Shown: positions 41,526 through 50,029, numbered from the stretch's first letter. The stretch is 64,000 nt of DNA from Photorhabdus sp. CRCIA-P01 (GCF_003545805.1 NZ_NMQR01000009.1:1-64000); one strand, 5' to 3'. The notes: a model not told the origin generated them from the letters alone. A program made the numbers and translations.

Positions 41526-41554
41526 AGGCCCTGAAAGCATGGCTTTCAGGGCCT
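41526..41554 (-). terminator. Terminator of the tRNA-Ala operon
   Basis: Perfect 13-bp stem AGGCCCTGAAAGC / GCTTTCAGGGCCT with a 3-nt loop; on the minus strand it is followed by TTTTGG. It lies just after the second tRNA-Ala gene (in the minus direction). Confidence 0.88.
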
Positions 41555-41562
41555 GATAATTT

Positions 41563-41638
<76 letters not shown>

Positions 41639-41695
41639 ACGAGTGTGGTATTTCCTAATTTTGGTACCAAACACCTTGTTTCAGTATAAAGGATT

Positions 41696-41771
<76 letters not shown>

Positions 41772-41796
41772 AATCAAAATTAATGGAACGGGGCGC

Positions 41797-41825
41797 ATAA
41801 TATGAAACCCTGCAAATACTGTCAA
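41797..41825 (-). promoter_or_regulatory. Sigma-70 promoter of the tRNA-Ala operon
   Basis: On the minus strand a perfect -35 TTGACA and a near-perfect -10 TATTAT are separated by 17 bp, followed by GCGCCCC. The GC-rich discriminator is characteristic of stable-RNA promoters under stringent control. Confidence 0.9.
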
Positions 41826-41966
41826 CGGCTAACTTATCATTCTCACAACAAGCGTTGAAAAAGCCATCAATTTTATGATGAGTTAACGAAAATAGAGGTT
41901 GAGCAATGGGTTGAATTGATAACAAAAAGGCATCACCTGTGATAAGTGATGCCTTGGGTACATTAA

Positions 41967-43385
41967 TTAGGATTGAATTTCACGTTGAACAATGAATTCC
42001 AACGCTTGATTGATACGGGATAATGTGCGGGTTTGCCCGATAGCATGAATAGTGACATCCACACCAGGGGATTGACCTGCACCGGTAGCAGCAACACGCA
42101 ATGGCATACCAACTTTACCCATACCGACTTCTAGCTCATCAGCAGTGGATTGAATGGCATGATGAACATTTTCTGGTGTCCAATCAGTAATTGAAGCCAG
42201 CTTTGCATGGACGACTTCAAGGGGTTGACGGGCAACTGGGCGTAAATGTTTCTTCGCCGCATCGGCATCAAATTCAGCAAAATCTTCATAAAAGTAACGG
42301 CAGGACTCAGCCATCTCTTTCAGAGTCTTACAACGTTCGCCCAATAATTTAATCAGATCAACCAACTGTGGGCCACTACGGGTATCAATACCTTGTTGCT
42401 CAATATGCCATGCTAGATGAACGGCAACTTTCTCTGGAGGCAGGGTATTAATATAGTGATGGTTCAGCCATTGCAGTTTTTCTGTATTGAATGCGCTGGC
42501 GGATTTATTGATAGCATCCAGGCTGAACAGTTCTGTCATTTCTTCAATGCTGAAAATTTCTTGATCACCGTGCGACCAACCCAAACGAACCAGATAATTC
42601 AGCAGTGCTTCTGGCAGGTAGCCATCATCACGGTATTGCATAACGCTCACTGCACCGTGACGTTTGGACAATTTTTTACCGTCATCACCTAGGATCATAG
42701 AAACGTGTGCATATTCTGGCACGGGAGCGCCTAGTGCTTTCAGAATATTAATTTGGCGAGGTGTATTATTGATATGGTCTTCACCGCGGATGACATGGGT
42801 GATTTCCATATCCCAGTCATCGATAACAACACAGAAATTATACGTTGGTGAGCCATCGGTACGACGGATAATCAGATCATCAAGTTCCTGATTATTGAAT
42901 TCAATTGGGCCCCGGATACGATCATTAAAAACAACAGAACCTTCCTGTGGATTGCGGAACCGGACGACATGGGGTTGAGCTGGGTAATGTTGACATGGAT
43001 TATCACGGCAATGGCCGTCATAACGCGGTTTCTCGCCATTTGCCATTTGAGTTTCCCGCAACTCTTCCAGATGTTCTTTAGAACAATAGCAGCGATAGGC
43101 ACTCCCTTGTTCTAGCATTTGATCAATTGCCTGATTATAACGATCAAAACGTTTCGTCTGATAATAAGGGCCTTCATCCCAATTCAGATTTAACCAGCTC
43201 ATACCGTCCATAATGGCATTGATAGCTTCCTGAGTTGAGCGTTCAAGGTCAGTATCTTCGATACGCAATACAAATTCGCCTTTGTTATGGCGGCTATATA
43301 ACCAGGAATAAAGTGCGGTACGAGCACCGCCAACATGGAGATAGCCAGTTGGGCTTGGTGCGAAACGGGTTTTGATTTTACTCAT
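41967..43385 (-). CDS. gltX: Glutamyl-tRNA synthetase
   Basis: A 472-residue class I aminoacyl-tRNA synthetase. The HIGH-type motif is [16 protein letters not shown] near the N-terminus and the KMSKS-type motif is KLSKRHG. A four-Cys/His zinc region (CYCSKEHLE ... CRDNPC) is present. It charges tRNA-Glu for translation and tetrapyrrole synthesis. It lies between tRNA-Ala genes on one side and the tRNA-Val/Lys operon on the other, as in E. coli. Confidence 0.98.
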   Translation of the reverse strand: MSKIKTRFAPSPTGYLHVGGARTALYSWLYSRHNKGEFVLRIEDTDLERSTQEAINAIMDGMSWLNLNWDEGPYYQTKRFDRYNQAIDQMLEQGSAYRCYCSKEHLEELRETQMANGEKPRYDGHCRDNPCQHYPAQPHVVRFRNPQEGSVVFNDRIRGPIEFNNQELDDLIIRRTDGSPTYNFCVVIDDWDMEITHVIRGEDHINNTPRQINILKALGAPVPEYAHVSMILGDDGKKLSKRHGAVSVMQYRDDGYLPEALLNYLVRLGWSHGDQEIFSIEEMTELFSLDAINKSASAFNTEKLQWLNHHYINTLPPEKVAVHLAWHIEQQGIDTRSGPQLVDLIKLLGERCKTLKEMAESCRYFYEDFAEFDADAAKKHLRPVARQPLEVVHAKLASITDWTPENVHHAIQSTADELEVGMGKVGMPLRVAATGAGQSPGVDVTIHAIGQTRTLSRINQALEFIVQREIQS

Positions 43386-43611
43386 TGGGGATTGCCTTAA
43401 TTACGTTTCACTTTTCAATGAACGTTATCGGTGATTTAAAGTAATAAAAGTGGGGGGTTATTTTATCACTGCCCCTTAATTCCTCAATGCTGTTAACGGG
43501 AAGTTGTTGAGAAAAGTCAGCGTATTTGTCTAAACTGTACCCTATAGTGATGATAATTATCTCTCCCTTGTTTAATTTTGAGACGAACGATATTTTTCTC
43601 TAGAAAAAGCG

Positions 43612-43639
43612 TTGACTCACTCTGAACTATCCCTATAAT
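43612..43639 (+). promoter_or_regulatory. Sigma-70 promoter of the tRNA-Val/Lys operon
   Basis: TTGACT (43612-43617) and a consensus TATAAT (43634-43639) with 16-bp spacing, followed by GCGACTCC. It lies 17 nt upstream of the first tRNA-Val gene. Confidence 0.88.
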
Positions 43640-43656
43640 GCGACTCCATCACGACG

Positions 43657-43732
43657 GGGCGATTAGCTCAGTTGGTAGAGCATCTCCCTTACAAGGAGGG
43701 GGTCATCAGTTCGAATCTGGTATCGCCCACCA
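43657..43732 (+). tRNA. valU: tRNA-Val (TAC)
   Basis: 76 nt including CCA: GGGCGATTAGCTCAGTTGG at the 5' end, anticodon loop CTTACAA (anticodon TAC). First of three identical copies in tandem. Confidence 0.97.
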
Positions 43733-43762
43733 TCTCGTTGTGATAAAAATGATTTTATGATT

Positions 43763-43838
43763 GGGCGATTAGCTCAGTTGGTAGAGCATCTCCCTTACAA
43801 GGAGGGGGTCATCAGTTCGAATCTGGTATCGCCCACCA
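43763..43838 (+). tRNA. valX: tRNA-Val (TAC)
   Basis: Second identical copy, 30 nt after the first, anticodon TAC, CCA encoded. Confidence 0.97.
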
Positions 43839-43883
43839 ATCATAAATTCAGTGGTATAGAAGCAGTAATAATCATCATGAAGT

Positions 43884-43959
43884 GGGCGATTAGCTCAGTT
43901 GGTAGAGCATCTCCCTTACAAGGAGGGGGTCATCAGTTCGAATCTGGTATCGCCCACCA
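43884..43959 (+). tRNA. valY: tRNA-Val (TAC)
   Basis: Third identical copy, 45 nt after the second, anticodon TAC, CCA encoded. Confidence 0.97.
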
Positions 43960-44002
43960 CTTCATTAAGATTGTTTCAGGCGGTATCACGTATCTTTGGT
44001 GT

Positions 44003-44078
44003 GGGTCGTTAGCTCAGTCGGTAGAGCAGTTGACTTTTAATCAATTGGTCGCAGGTTCGAATCCTGCACGACCCACCA
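44003..44078 (+). tRNA. lysV: tRNA-Lys (TTT)
   Basis: 76 nt: GGGTCGTTAGCTCAGTCGG at the 5' end, anticodon loop CTTTTAA (anticodon TTT), TTCGAATC in the T arm, CCA encoded. It follows the three tRNA-Val genes as in E. coli valUXY-lysV. Confidence 0.97.
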
Positions 44079-44117
44079 CTCAAAAAGACACGATTAGGAT
44101 AATCTAATCATACAGAT

Positions 44118-44193
44118 GGGTCGTTAGCTCAGTCGGTAGAGCAGTTGACTTTTAATCAATTGGTCGCAGGTTCGAATCCTGCACGACCCACCA
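44118..44193 (+). tRNA. tRNA-Lys (TTT), second copy
   Basis: Identical to the first tRNA-Lys copy, 115 nt downstream start to start. The spacer resembles the spacers of the pseudo-copies that follow, showing that all arose by tandem duplication. Confidence 0.97.
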
Positions 44194-44229
44194 CCTCAGA
44201 AGACAGAATCAGATAATCCCTCTTAAGAT

Positions 44230-44369
44230 GAATCGTTAACTCAGTCGGTAGAGCAGTTGACTTTTAATCAATTGGCCGTAGGTTCGAGCCGAGCGAAGCG
44301 AGACAACAGCGCGTGAGCGCTGGCCCGAAGGGCGAGGCCGTAGGCCGAGTCATCCTGCACGACCCACCA
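44230..44369 (+). pseudogene. Pseudo-tRNA-Lys with 64-nt insert in the T-loop, copy 1
   Basis: A tRNA-Lys gene in all parts: GAATCGTTAACTCAGTCGG, anticodon loop CTTTTAA, GGTTCGA, then a 64-nt foreign insert (44288-44351), then ATCCTGCACGACCCACCA. The acceptor stem has lost two pairs (GGG to GAA at the 5' end), and G10 of the D stem is A. Together with the insert this makes a functional lysine tRNA very unlikely. Total 140 nt equals 76 plus 64. Confidence 0.9.
44288..44351 (+). repeat. 64-nt hairpin-rich insert, copy 1
   Basis: A GC-rich module interrupting the T-loop after GGTTCGA. It can fold as four consecutive mini-hairpins: GCGAAGC (44293-44299), CAGCGC-GTGA-GCGCTG (44307-44322), GCCC-GAA-GGGC (44323-44333) and GGCC-GTA-GGCC (44336-44346). 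Loops are of the GNA or GNRA type known to make unusually stable DNA or RNA hairpins. GCCGAG occurs at its start and again near its end. Confidence 0.85.
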
Positions 44370-44405
44370 CCTCAGAAGACAGAATCAGATAAGCCCTCTT
44401 AAGAT

Positions 44406-44545
44406 GAATCGTTAACTCAGTCGGTAGAGCAGTTGACTTTTAATCAATTGGTCGCAGGTTCGAGCCGAGCGAAGCGAGACAACAGCGCGTGAGCGCTGGC
44501 CCGAAGGGCGAGGCCGTAGGCCGAGTCATCCTGCACGACCCACCA
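44406..44545 (+). pseudogene. Pseudo-tRNA-Lys with 64-nt insert in the T-loop, copy 2
   Basis: Tandem duplicate of copy 1 with a repeat period of 176 bp. It has the same acceptor-stem and D-stem substitutions and the same insert at 44464-44527. Differences from copy 1 are few (for example GGTCGCAGG instead of GGCCGTAGG before the insert). Confidence 0.9.
44464..44527 (+). repeat. 64-nt hairpin-rich insert, copy 2
   Basis: Identical by eye to the insert of copy 1, at the same T-loop position, indicating that the tRNA was duplicated after insertion. Confidence 0.85.
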
Positions 44546-44582
44546 CTTCAGAAGACAGAATCAGATAATCCCCCTTAAGATG

Positions 44583-44660
44583 AATCGTTAACTCAGTTGC
44601 AGACAGATTGAATTTCAATCAATTTGTGTTTGATTGATAATTGCTCTTTGTGCATCTGAT
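44583..44660 (+). pseudogene. Decayed third tRNA-Lys repeat unit
   Basis: Starts AATCGTTAACTCAGTTGC exactly 176 nt after copy 2, then diverges (TTGAATTTCAATCAATTTG aligns with the anticodon arm of tRNA-Lys). No recognisable T arm or insert. Confidence 0.6.
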
Positions 44661-44720
44661 TGTAGTTTTATAGGAGTAATTAATTGAAAAATAAATAATT
44701 ATCCTATGGCATGAATATTA

Positions 44721-44752
44721 AAGGCCACCGGGTGGTTAATCCGATGGCCTTA
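44721..44752 (-). terminator. Terminator of the TisB-like toxin mRNA
   Basis: On the minus strand: AAGGCCATCGG, a short A/T-rich loop, then CCCGGTGGCCTTTAATATT. The stem is AAGGCCA.CGG / CCG.TGGCCTT with one mismatch. It lies 17 nt past the toxin stop codon. Confidence 0.78.
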
Positions 44753-44768
44753 GCTACGTTTCCGTTAT

Positions 44769-44861
44769 CTATTTCAGAAATGCGCGGATCAATTCTAAAA
44801 GCGCAACTAACGCTTTGAGAACGATGATTGCAGTATCAATAAAGGTTTTGAATGCTTTCAT
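44769..44861 (-). CDS. TisB-like type I toxin peptide (30 residues)
   Basis: A 30-residue hydrophobic peptide, MKAFKTFIDTAIIVLKALVA then LLELIRAFLK, too short for ordinary gene calling. It has the layout of E. coli TisB (29 residues): an amphipathic membrane helix with DxAIxxLK near the N-terminus, a LVAxLxLL core and a C-terminal FLK/YLK. TisB inserts in the inner membrane, dissipates the proton motive force and promotes persistence. The ATG follows TAGGAG by 8 nt. A promoter, long structured 200-nt leader and terminator flank it, and an upstream small-RNA gene carries 22 nt complementary to the leader. No LexA box was seen, unlike E. coli tisB. The toxin function is inferred. Confidence 0.72.
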   Translation of the reverse strand: MKAFKTFIDTAIIVLKALVALLELIRAFLK

Positions 44862-44938
44862 CCGTTTTGCTCCTATTAGGGAGCGCGATTTACCCAACCA
44901 TTGCCTTTACACTGCCTGTCCGGTTGGTTCTCATCAAT

Positions 44939-44960
44939 GTTAGCTGAAGAGTAACGCGCT
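44939..44960 (-). promoter_or_regulatory. Antisense target site in the toxin leader
   Basis: The toxin mRNA here reads AGCGCGTTACTCTTCAGCTAA (minus strand). It is complementary to the predicted 5' end of the small RNA encoded at 45221-45242, with 21 Watson-Crick pairs and one G-U pair. It lies about 80 nt upstream of the toxin start codon. Confidence 0.72.
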
Positions 44961-45066
44961 CTGACTGAGGCACTGAATCAGCACCATCTGTACTTCAGTC
45001 AGGGCTTAAGAAAACTTGCGTAGTAGATACACGGTCAGAACGCTATCCCTAAACTAACAGCCGTTG

Positions 45067-45094
45067 ATTATAAGTTTATTTTGGCATGATTCAA
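45067..45094 (-). promoter_or_regulatory. Putative promoter of the TisB-like toxin mRNA
   Basis: On the minus strand TTGAAT (-35) and a consensus TATAAT (-10) with 16-bp spacing. The predicted transcript starts near 45060 and has a leader of about 200 nt before the toxin ATG. Confidence 0.68.
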
Positions 45095-45114
45095 TGGATT
45101 AGAACATGAATAGA

Positions 45115-45242
45115 TAAAAACAAAAAAACCAACTGGTGAGGTTGGTTTTTTTGCATTTACCCTTAAATAGTAGGGTGATTTGTCTTTAATGCTATTCGCA
45201 AGGTTGGTAGCCTCGGTTTTAGCGCGTTACTCTTCAACTAAC
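45115..45242 (-). ncRNA. IstR-like antisense small RNA (candidate antitoxin)
   Basis: Predicted RNA of about 120-130 nt. It starts near 45242 just below a promoter-like sequence and ends at a 12-bp hairpin with a T-run (45122-45152). Its first 22 nt (complement of 45221-45242) are the antisense of the toxin leader site. IstR-1 of E. coli similarly pairs with the tisB leader through a stretch of about 20 nt, blocking a ribosome standby site. Here the RNA would be transcribed in the same direction as, and upstream of, the toxin gene rather than divergently. Confidence 0.65.
45122..45152 (-). terminator. Terminator of the candidate antitoxin RNA
   Basis: Stem AAAAAAACCAAC / GTTGGTTTTTTT with a 7-nt loop, symmetrical enough to end transcription from both directions. 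Confidence 0.85.
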
Positions 45243-45248
45243 ATAGTT

Positions 45249-45277
45249 AGTCTACCCCCTAAAGCATAAAATATCAA
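45249..45277 (-). promoter_or_regulatory. Putative promoter of the candidate antitoxin RNA
   Basis: On the minus strand TTGATA (-35) and TAGACT (-10) with 17-bp spacing, placing the start at about 45242, right at the antisense segment. Confidence 0.6.
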
Positions 45278-45424
45278 CATGAGGGGACTCATACTAAATT
45301 GACGGTATTATCATGATGAAAAACAATCATATATATAAAATTCTATGTTTTTATTAAAAAATAGAATAATATTTCTGTTCCAGTCCATCAGATTTACAAG
45401 TCGAATTTCTGATAGCGTTGACTT

Positions 45425-45467
45425 GAAGGGCGAGGCCGTAGGCCGAGTCATCCTGCACGACCCACCA
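45425..45467 (+). pseudogene. 3' fragment of a tRNA-Lys with insert
   Basis: GAAGGGCGAGGCCGTAGGCC and GAGTC (the last 25 nt of the 64-nt insert) followed by ATCCTGCACGACCCACCA and the usual spacer CCTCAGAAGACA. A further decayed repeat continues to about 45560 (GCTAACTTGGTTGCTAGATAC aligns with the tRNA-Lys D arm). These show that the toxin-antitoxin locus interrupts an old tRNA-Lys tandem array. Confidence 0.82.
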
Positions 45468-45645
45468 CCTCAGAAGACAAAATTCAAATAATCTCTGTAG
45501 ATAAACTGCTAACTTGGTTGCTAGATACAGTTAACTTTCAATTAACTGCTTGCAAGTGATTCACTGTTAAACGATCTATACCAATAAAGCCGGATGGGAT
45601 AAGCTTTACCTAATTGTTGTACTAGTTAATTATTAGGATATAAAA

Positions 45646-46611
45646 ATGAACCTCTATGGATTAGTTGCTGATATTGGCGGCACCAATGCTAGATTAGCAC
45701 TTTGCAATTTGGAAAATGGGGCTATTGATCGAATTGAAACATATAGTGCAAAACAACACACCGGGTTAGAGTCTATTATTAGTCACTATTTGGCGGAGCA
45801 AAAAGCAGTAGTGACTTATGCATGTATCGCTATTGCTTGTCCGATAAATGGTGATTGGGTAGAAATGACCAATCACCAATGGGCGTTTTCTATTAGTGAG
45901 CTGAAGCAGACACTTGGGCTAGAAAAATTAGATGTGATCAATGATTTCACGGCTGTATCTATGGCTATTCCGATGCTGACAGAAGAACACAAAGTTCAGT
46001 TGGGTGAAGGAGAAGCGGTTAAGGATAAACCGATAGCGGTTTACGGTGCAGGGACTGGCCTTGGTGTCGCTCATTTGATCAAGGTGGACAAACAATGGGT
46101 AAGTTTACCGGGTGAAGGTGGTCATGTGGATTTTGCAGCGAATAGTGAAGAACAAGATGCAATATTGGCTGTTTTACGTCGTAAACTTGGACATGTTTCG
46201 GTAGAAAGAATCTTGTCCGGTAGTGGGTTGGTAAACCTTTATCAGGCTATTGCCATTTTGGATCATCGTCAGCCAGAAGATTTAGAACCAGAAACAGTGA
46301 CGCAACGAGCGTTGGATGAAAGTTGCCAATATTGCCATCGTGCTCTGACACTATTTTGTGAAATCATGGGGCGATTTGGCGGAAATTTGGCGCTAAATAT
46401 GGGGACTTTTGGTGGTGTGTATATCGCTGGTGGCATAGTGCCGCGGTTTCTTGATTTCTTTAAGCAATCGAACTTTTTTCATGGATTTGAAGATAAAGGG
46501 CGCTTTAAACCGTTAGTACAACAGATTCCTGTTTATTTGATTACTCATCCCCAACCAGGATTATTAGGTTCAGGTACCTATTTACGGCAACAGCTTTCAC
46601 TTATTGATTAA
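45646..46611 (+). CDS. glk: Glucokinase
   Basis: A 321-residue cytosolic kinase making glucose 6-phosphate. The N-terminal phosphate motif is [14 protein letters not shown], followed by [11 protein letters not shown] with the catalytic Asp, the ATP motif [12 protein letters not shown] and the glucose-binding GEGGHVDFA. Length matches enterobacterial Glk (321). It stands alone with its own terminator. Confidence 0.97.
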   Translation: MNLYGLVADIGGTNARLALCNLENGAIDRIETYSAKQHTGLESIISHYLAEQKAVVTYACIAIACPINGDWVEMTNHQWAFSISELKQTLGLEKLDVINDFTAVSMAIPMLTEEHKVQLGEGEAVKDKPIAVYGAGTGLGVAHLIKVDKQWVSLPGEGGHVDFAANSEEQDAILAVLRRKLGHVSVERILSGSGLVNLYQAIAILDHRQPEDLEPETVTQRALDESCQYCHRALTLFCEIMGRFGGNLALNMGTFGGVYIAGGIVPRFLDFFKQSNFFHGFEDKGRFKPLVQQIPVYLITHPQPGLLGSGTYLRQQLSLID

Positions 46612-47309
46612 ATTATAAAGGCAGATATATATTTCAAAATTAATGATTGTATCTATCTGCCTGGAATTTTTTAAAATGTCACTATTGCAACTATATATTA
46701 ATATTAAAATCTATGAAAAATTCATTTTATTTTTAAGTGTTAATGGTTTTATTTATACGGAATCGAGATTTAAAGAATAGATATAATTATTTATTCAATT
46801 AATTGGTGAAATTATTATCTCTATAATTAAAATTGAAAACAGGATATAAAGTTTTAGTTTAAAATCTTAATCCTATAAAATGGAATAATAATGATGTTGC
46901 TAATTTTTTTCATATAATTTATATGGTTACGATTTATCTTGGTAAATCGTGAATATTATATGTAAATACTTCCCATTCGCTGCTTAATCTCCCTTGATTG
47001 AATTTATTATCGGCAATATTGCAACCAAGTTTTATCATTATTGGGGTGTGATATCAGAATAAATTATTATGTGATTATCAACGCCTAAATAGATGGTATT
47101 AGAAGATCGATACGACATTTGATAATGAGATTTATATTCACAATATTTATGTAACTAATTGATTTATTTTAGATGAAAAGCGGATATTTTATTATGCTGT
47201 TTTTCATGGTTAAATACTTTTAAGTTATTGAAATTTTAATTGTTTTGTTTTCTCTTTTTATACTTTATAATCTGTCTAAATTTTTTATTTAGAACAGTAC
47301 TGGATAGAA
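46612..47309. other. AT-rich intergenic region upstream of seqA
   Basis: About 700 nt with only the glk terminator recognised; no open frame of note. The seqA promoter should lie near its right end. Confidence 0.5.
46619..46680 (+). terminator. Terminator after glk
   Basis: Perfect 9-bp stem AGGCAGATA / TATCTGCCT with a long AT-rich loop (about 26 nt), followed by GGAATTTTTT. Confidence 0.72.
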
Positions 47310-47837
47310 ATGAAAACGATAGAAGTTGATGAAGACCTTTACCGCTATATTGCCAGCCATACACAACATATTGGTGAAAGTGCATCTGATATTTTACGGC
47401 GAATGCTAAAATTTAACGCCGAGCAGCCAGTACAACAAAATGTACAGCCTCTCAGTGCCGTGGAGAAAGCGCCAGTAGCCCGCCCGCGTGATTCTGTCCG
47501 TGTGATACGTGAATTGTTACTTTCAGATGACTATTCTGACAAGAAAAAATCTGTTGAGCGTTTTATGTTGATCTTATCTACGTTATACAGCTTGAACAGT
47601 GAAAGTTTTTCCCAGACGACTGATGCTATGCACGGCCGCACCCGTGTTTATTTTGCTGGTAATCAACAGACATTGCTCGCCAGTGGTAAACAGACTAAAC
47701 CTCGCCACATTCCGGGCACACCTTTTTGGGTAATTACTAACACCAATACTGACCGTAAGCGTAATATGGTTGAGCAAATTATGCAGGATATGAAATTCTC
47801 AGCCAATTTTATCGACAAGGTGTGTGGCACAATTTAA
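47310..47837 (+). CDS. seqA: Replication initiation modulator SeqA
   Basis: A 175-residue DNA-binding protein that sequesters hemimethylated GATC sites at oriC. The N-terminal oligomerisation domain starts MKTIEVDEDLYRYIASHTQHIGE-like (seen as IEVDEDLYRYIASHTQHIGE). The C-terminal domain contains GRTRVYFAGNQQTLL and TPFWVITNTNTDRKRNMVEQ, the hemimethyl-GATC binding face. It is followed by pgm, 60 nt away, as in E. coli. Confidence 0.96.
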   Translation: MKTIEVDEDLYRYIASHTQHIGESASDILRRMLKFNAEQPVQQNVQPLSAVEKAPVARPRDSVRVIRELLLSDDYSDKKKSVERFMLILSTLYSLNSESFSQTTDAMHGRTRVYFAGNQQTLLASGKQTKPRHIPGTPFWVITNTNTDRKRNMVEQIMQDMKFSANFIDKVCGTI

Positions 47838-47897
47838 CTGATTAAGGCTGTGCTGACGACAAAGTACAGTGCAGCTTTTGTCCAGGGGAGATTTAAA

Positions 47898-49538
47898 GTG
47901 GTAAATCATCCGCGTGCGGGACAGATTGCCCGCCAAAGTGATCTGATAAATGTAGCGCAACTTACATCACAGTATTACACCTTACATCCTCAGCCGGAAA
48001 ACTCAGAGCATAAGGTTAAATTTGGTACATCCGGTCATCGTGGCAGTTCTCAGCGTCACAGTTTTAATGAAGCGCACATTCTGGCAATTACTCAGGCTGT
48101 TGCAGAAGTTCGCAAGCAGCGGCGAATCAATGGCCCTTGTTATGTGGGTAAAGATACCCATGCTTTATCAGAAGCGGCATTTATTTCCGTATTGGAAGTC
48201 TTGACGGCTAACAACGTCAATGTGATTGTGCAGGAAAATAATGGATTTACGCCAACACCTGCGATTTCTCATGCCATCCTTTGTTATAACCGCTTGGGGA
48301 AAGCATTGGCTGACGGGATTGTTATTACCCCTTCCCATAATCCACCTGAAGATGGGGGGATTAAATATAATCCACCTGATGGTGGCCCCGCAGATACGGA
48401 TTTGACCGCAATTGTAGAACGTCGTGCCAATGAGTTGCTCGCAGAAGGTCTGAAAGGTGTTAAACGTTTGCCATTTGTTCAAGTATTGAACAGCGAATAT
48501 TTGCATCCGCAGGATTTAGTTGAGCCGTATGTTAGTGCGTTGGGTGATGTGATTGATATGGCTGCTATCCAGCAGGCTGGGCTGAAAATCGGTATTGATC
48601 CCTTGGGTGGTTCTGGCATTGCGTTCTGGCAGCGTATCGGTGAGCGTTACAATTTGGATCTGACGTTGGTTAATGATCAAGTTGATCAGACATTCCGTTT
48701 TATGCACTTGGATCATGATGGCGTCATTCGCATGGATTGCTCGTCCCCTTGGGCAATGGCGGGTTTGTTAGCCATGCGCGATAAGTTTGATTTGGCTTTT
48801 GCAAACGATCCTGATTATGACCGCCACGGTATTGTCACTCCTGCCGGTTTGATGAATCCGAACCACTATCTGGCAACCGCGATAAATTACCTATTCCGCC
48901 ATCGTCCACAATGGTCAGAAAGTGTTGCGGTAGGTAAGACTTTGGTGTCCAGTGCCATGATTGATCGGGTCGTTGCCGATCTTGGTCGTGAATTGGTGGA
49001 AGTACCCGTGGGTTTTAAGTGGTTTGTTGATGGACTACACAAAGGTGAGTTGGGCTTTGGTGGAGAGGAGAGTGCGGGGGCTTCTTTCCTGCGTTTTGAT
49101 GGTACGCCGTGGTCTACAGATAAAGATGGGATTATTTTGTGTTTGCTGGCGGCAGAAATGACCGCAGTGACAGGGGAAAATCCGCAGCAGCATTACAATA
49201 AGTTGGCCGCCCGCTTCGGGACACCAAGCTACAGCCGTATTCAGGCGCCGGCAACTTATCAGCAGAAAGCATTATTAGCCAAATTATCACCAGAAATGGT
49301 GAAAGCAGATAAGCTTGCAGGTGATCCAATCACCGCCCGGTTGACAAAAGCTTCTGGTAACGGAGCGTCAATAGGCGGTTTAAAAGTGATAACAGAAAAT
49401 GGCTGGTTTGCTGCTCGCCCATCGGGGACAGAAGAAGCCTACAAAATTTATTGTGAAAGTCTCCTTGGCCCTGAGCATCGGGAGAAAATTGAGCAGGAAG
49501 CACTGGATATTGTTAACCAGGTTTTTACCACCGGTTGA
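47898..49538 (+). CDS. pgm: Phosphoglucomutase
   Basis: A 546-residue enzyme interconverting glucose 1- and 6-phosphate for glycogen, trehalose and cell-surface sugar synthesis. The catalytic phosphoserine is in [11 protein letters not shown], the metal loop is DPDYDRHG and the sugar-binding loop is [10 protein letters not shown]. The start is GTG 47898, 8 nt after GGGGAG, giving exactly the E. coli length; the open frame upstream of it lacks family resemblance. It lies just after seqA and is followed by a terminator. Confidence 0.96.
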   Translation: MVNHPRAGQIARQSDLINVAQLTSQYYTLHPQPENSEHKVKFGTSGHRGSSQRHSFNEAHILAITQAVAEVRKQRRINGPCYVGKDTHALSEAAFISVLEVLTANNVNVIVQENNGFTPTPAISHAILCYNRLGKALADGIVITPSHNPPEDGGIKYNPPDGGPADTDLTAIVERRANELLAEGLKGVKRLPFVQVLNSEYLHPQDLVEPYVSALGDVIDMAAIQQAGLKIGIDPLGGSGIAFWQRIGERYNLDLTLVNDQVDQTFRFMHLDHDGVIRMDCSSPWAMAGLLAMRDKFDLAFANDPDYDRHGIVTPAGLMNPNHYLATAINYLFRHRPQWSESVAVGKTLVSSAMIDRVVADLGRELVEVPVGFKWFVDGLHKGELGFGGEESAGASFLRFDGTPWSTDKDGIILCLLAAEMTAVTGENPQQHYNKLAARFGTPSYSRIQAPATYQQKALLAKLSPEMVKADKLAGDPITARLTKASGNGASIGGLKVITENGWFAARPSGTEEAYKIYCESLLGPEHREKIEQEALDIVNQVFTTG

Positions 49539-49559
49539 TCTTTTTGACCGATTAAAAAG

Positions 49560-49598
49560 AATCCGCAATGGCGATAATGGCTTTTGCGGATTTTTTAT
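49560..49598 (+). terminator. Terminator after pgm
   Basis: Stem AATCCGCAA / TTGCGGATT with a loop of about 16 nt, followed by TTTTTATTTT. Confidence 0.85.
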
Positions 49599-49600
49599 TT

Positions 49601-50029
49601 TCATCCCAAAGCAACCATTAATGCACCGACAGTAATCAATGCAACACCACCTGCGGCCATCAGTGATATTTTTTCACCGAATAAGATAACGGCCAAGATG
49701 ACAGCAAACACGACACTCAGTTTATCAATCGAGGCAACCTGAGAAACATTGCCGTTTTTAATTGCCAGAAAGTAAAACAGCCATGACAATGCTCCCGCCA
49801 CACCGCTTAAAACGATAAAAAGCAACGCCTTGCGGTTTACCAGTATTTCACTAACCAGATTTAATTTTCCCTGCACGACAACAACGCCGACAAGAAACAA
49901 CGCCATAATGACTGCGCGTATCGCTGTTGCTATGTTGGCATCAAGATTTTGCAAACCGATTTTCCCGAAGATAGCGACTAAAGCGGCAGTAAACGCTGAT
50001 AATGAGGCATGGATAAGCTAAGAACTCAT
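49601..50029 (-). pseudogene. EamA/DMT-family transporter with amber codon at position 4
   Basis: From ATG 50029 (9 nt after AGGA) the frame reads M-S-S-stop-L-I-H-A-S-L-S-A-F, continuing without further stops through FGKIGLQNLDANIATAIRAV to the end at 49601. EamA proteins of this 140-residue, single-domain group usually read MSSW at the start, so a single G-to-A change (TGG to TAG at 50018-50020) has created the stop. About four transmembrane helices are visible. Expression could only come from an internal start such as TTG 49954, which would lose the first helix. Probably inactive unless the amber is suppressed or a sequence error. Confidence 0.8.

Noticed and set aside
44230-44545. The 64-nt inserts as self-splicing introns
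   Set aside because: Far too short for group I or II introns, and bacterial tRNA introns lie in the anticodon loop; the host tRNA stems are also mutated.
43657-44545. CRISPR-like array of direct repeats
   Set aside because: The repeats are tRNA genes with fixed spacers; there are no unique spacers of constant length and no cas genes.
45000-45110. LexA box upstream of the TisB-like toxin
   Set aside because: I looked for CTGT-N8-ACAG near both promoters and did not find it; CTGT occurs at the start of the leader but has no matching half-site.
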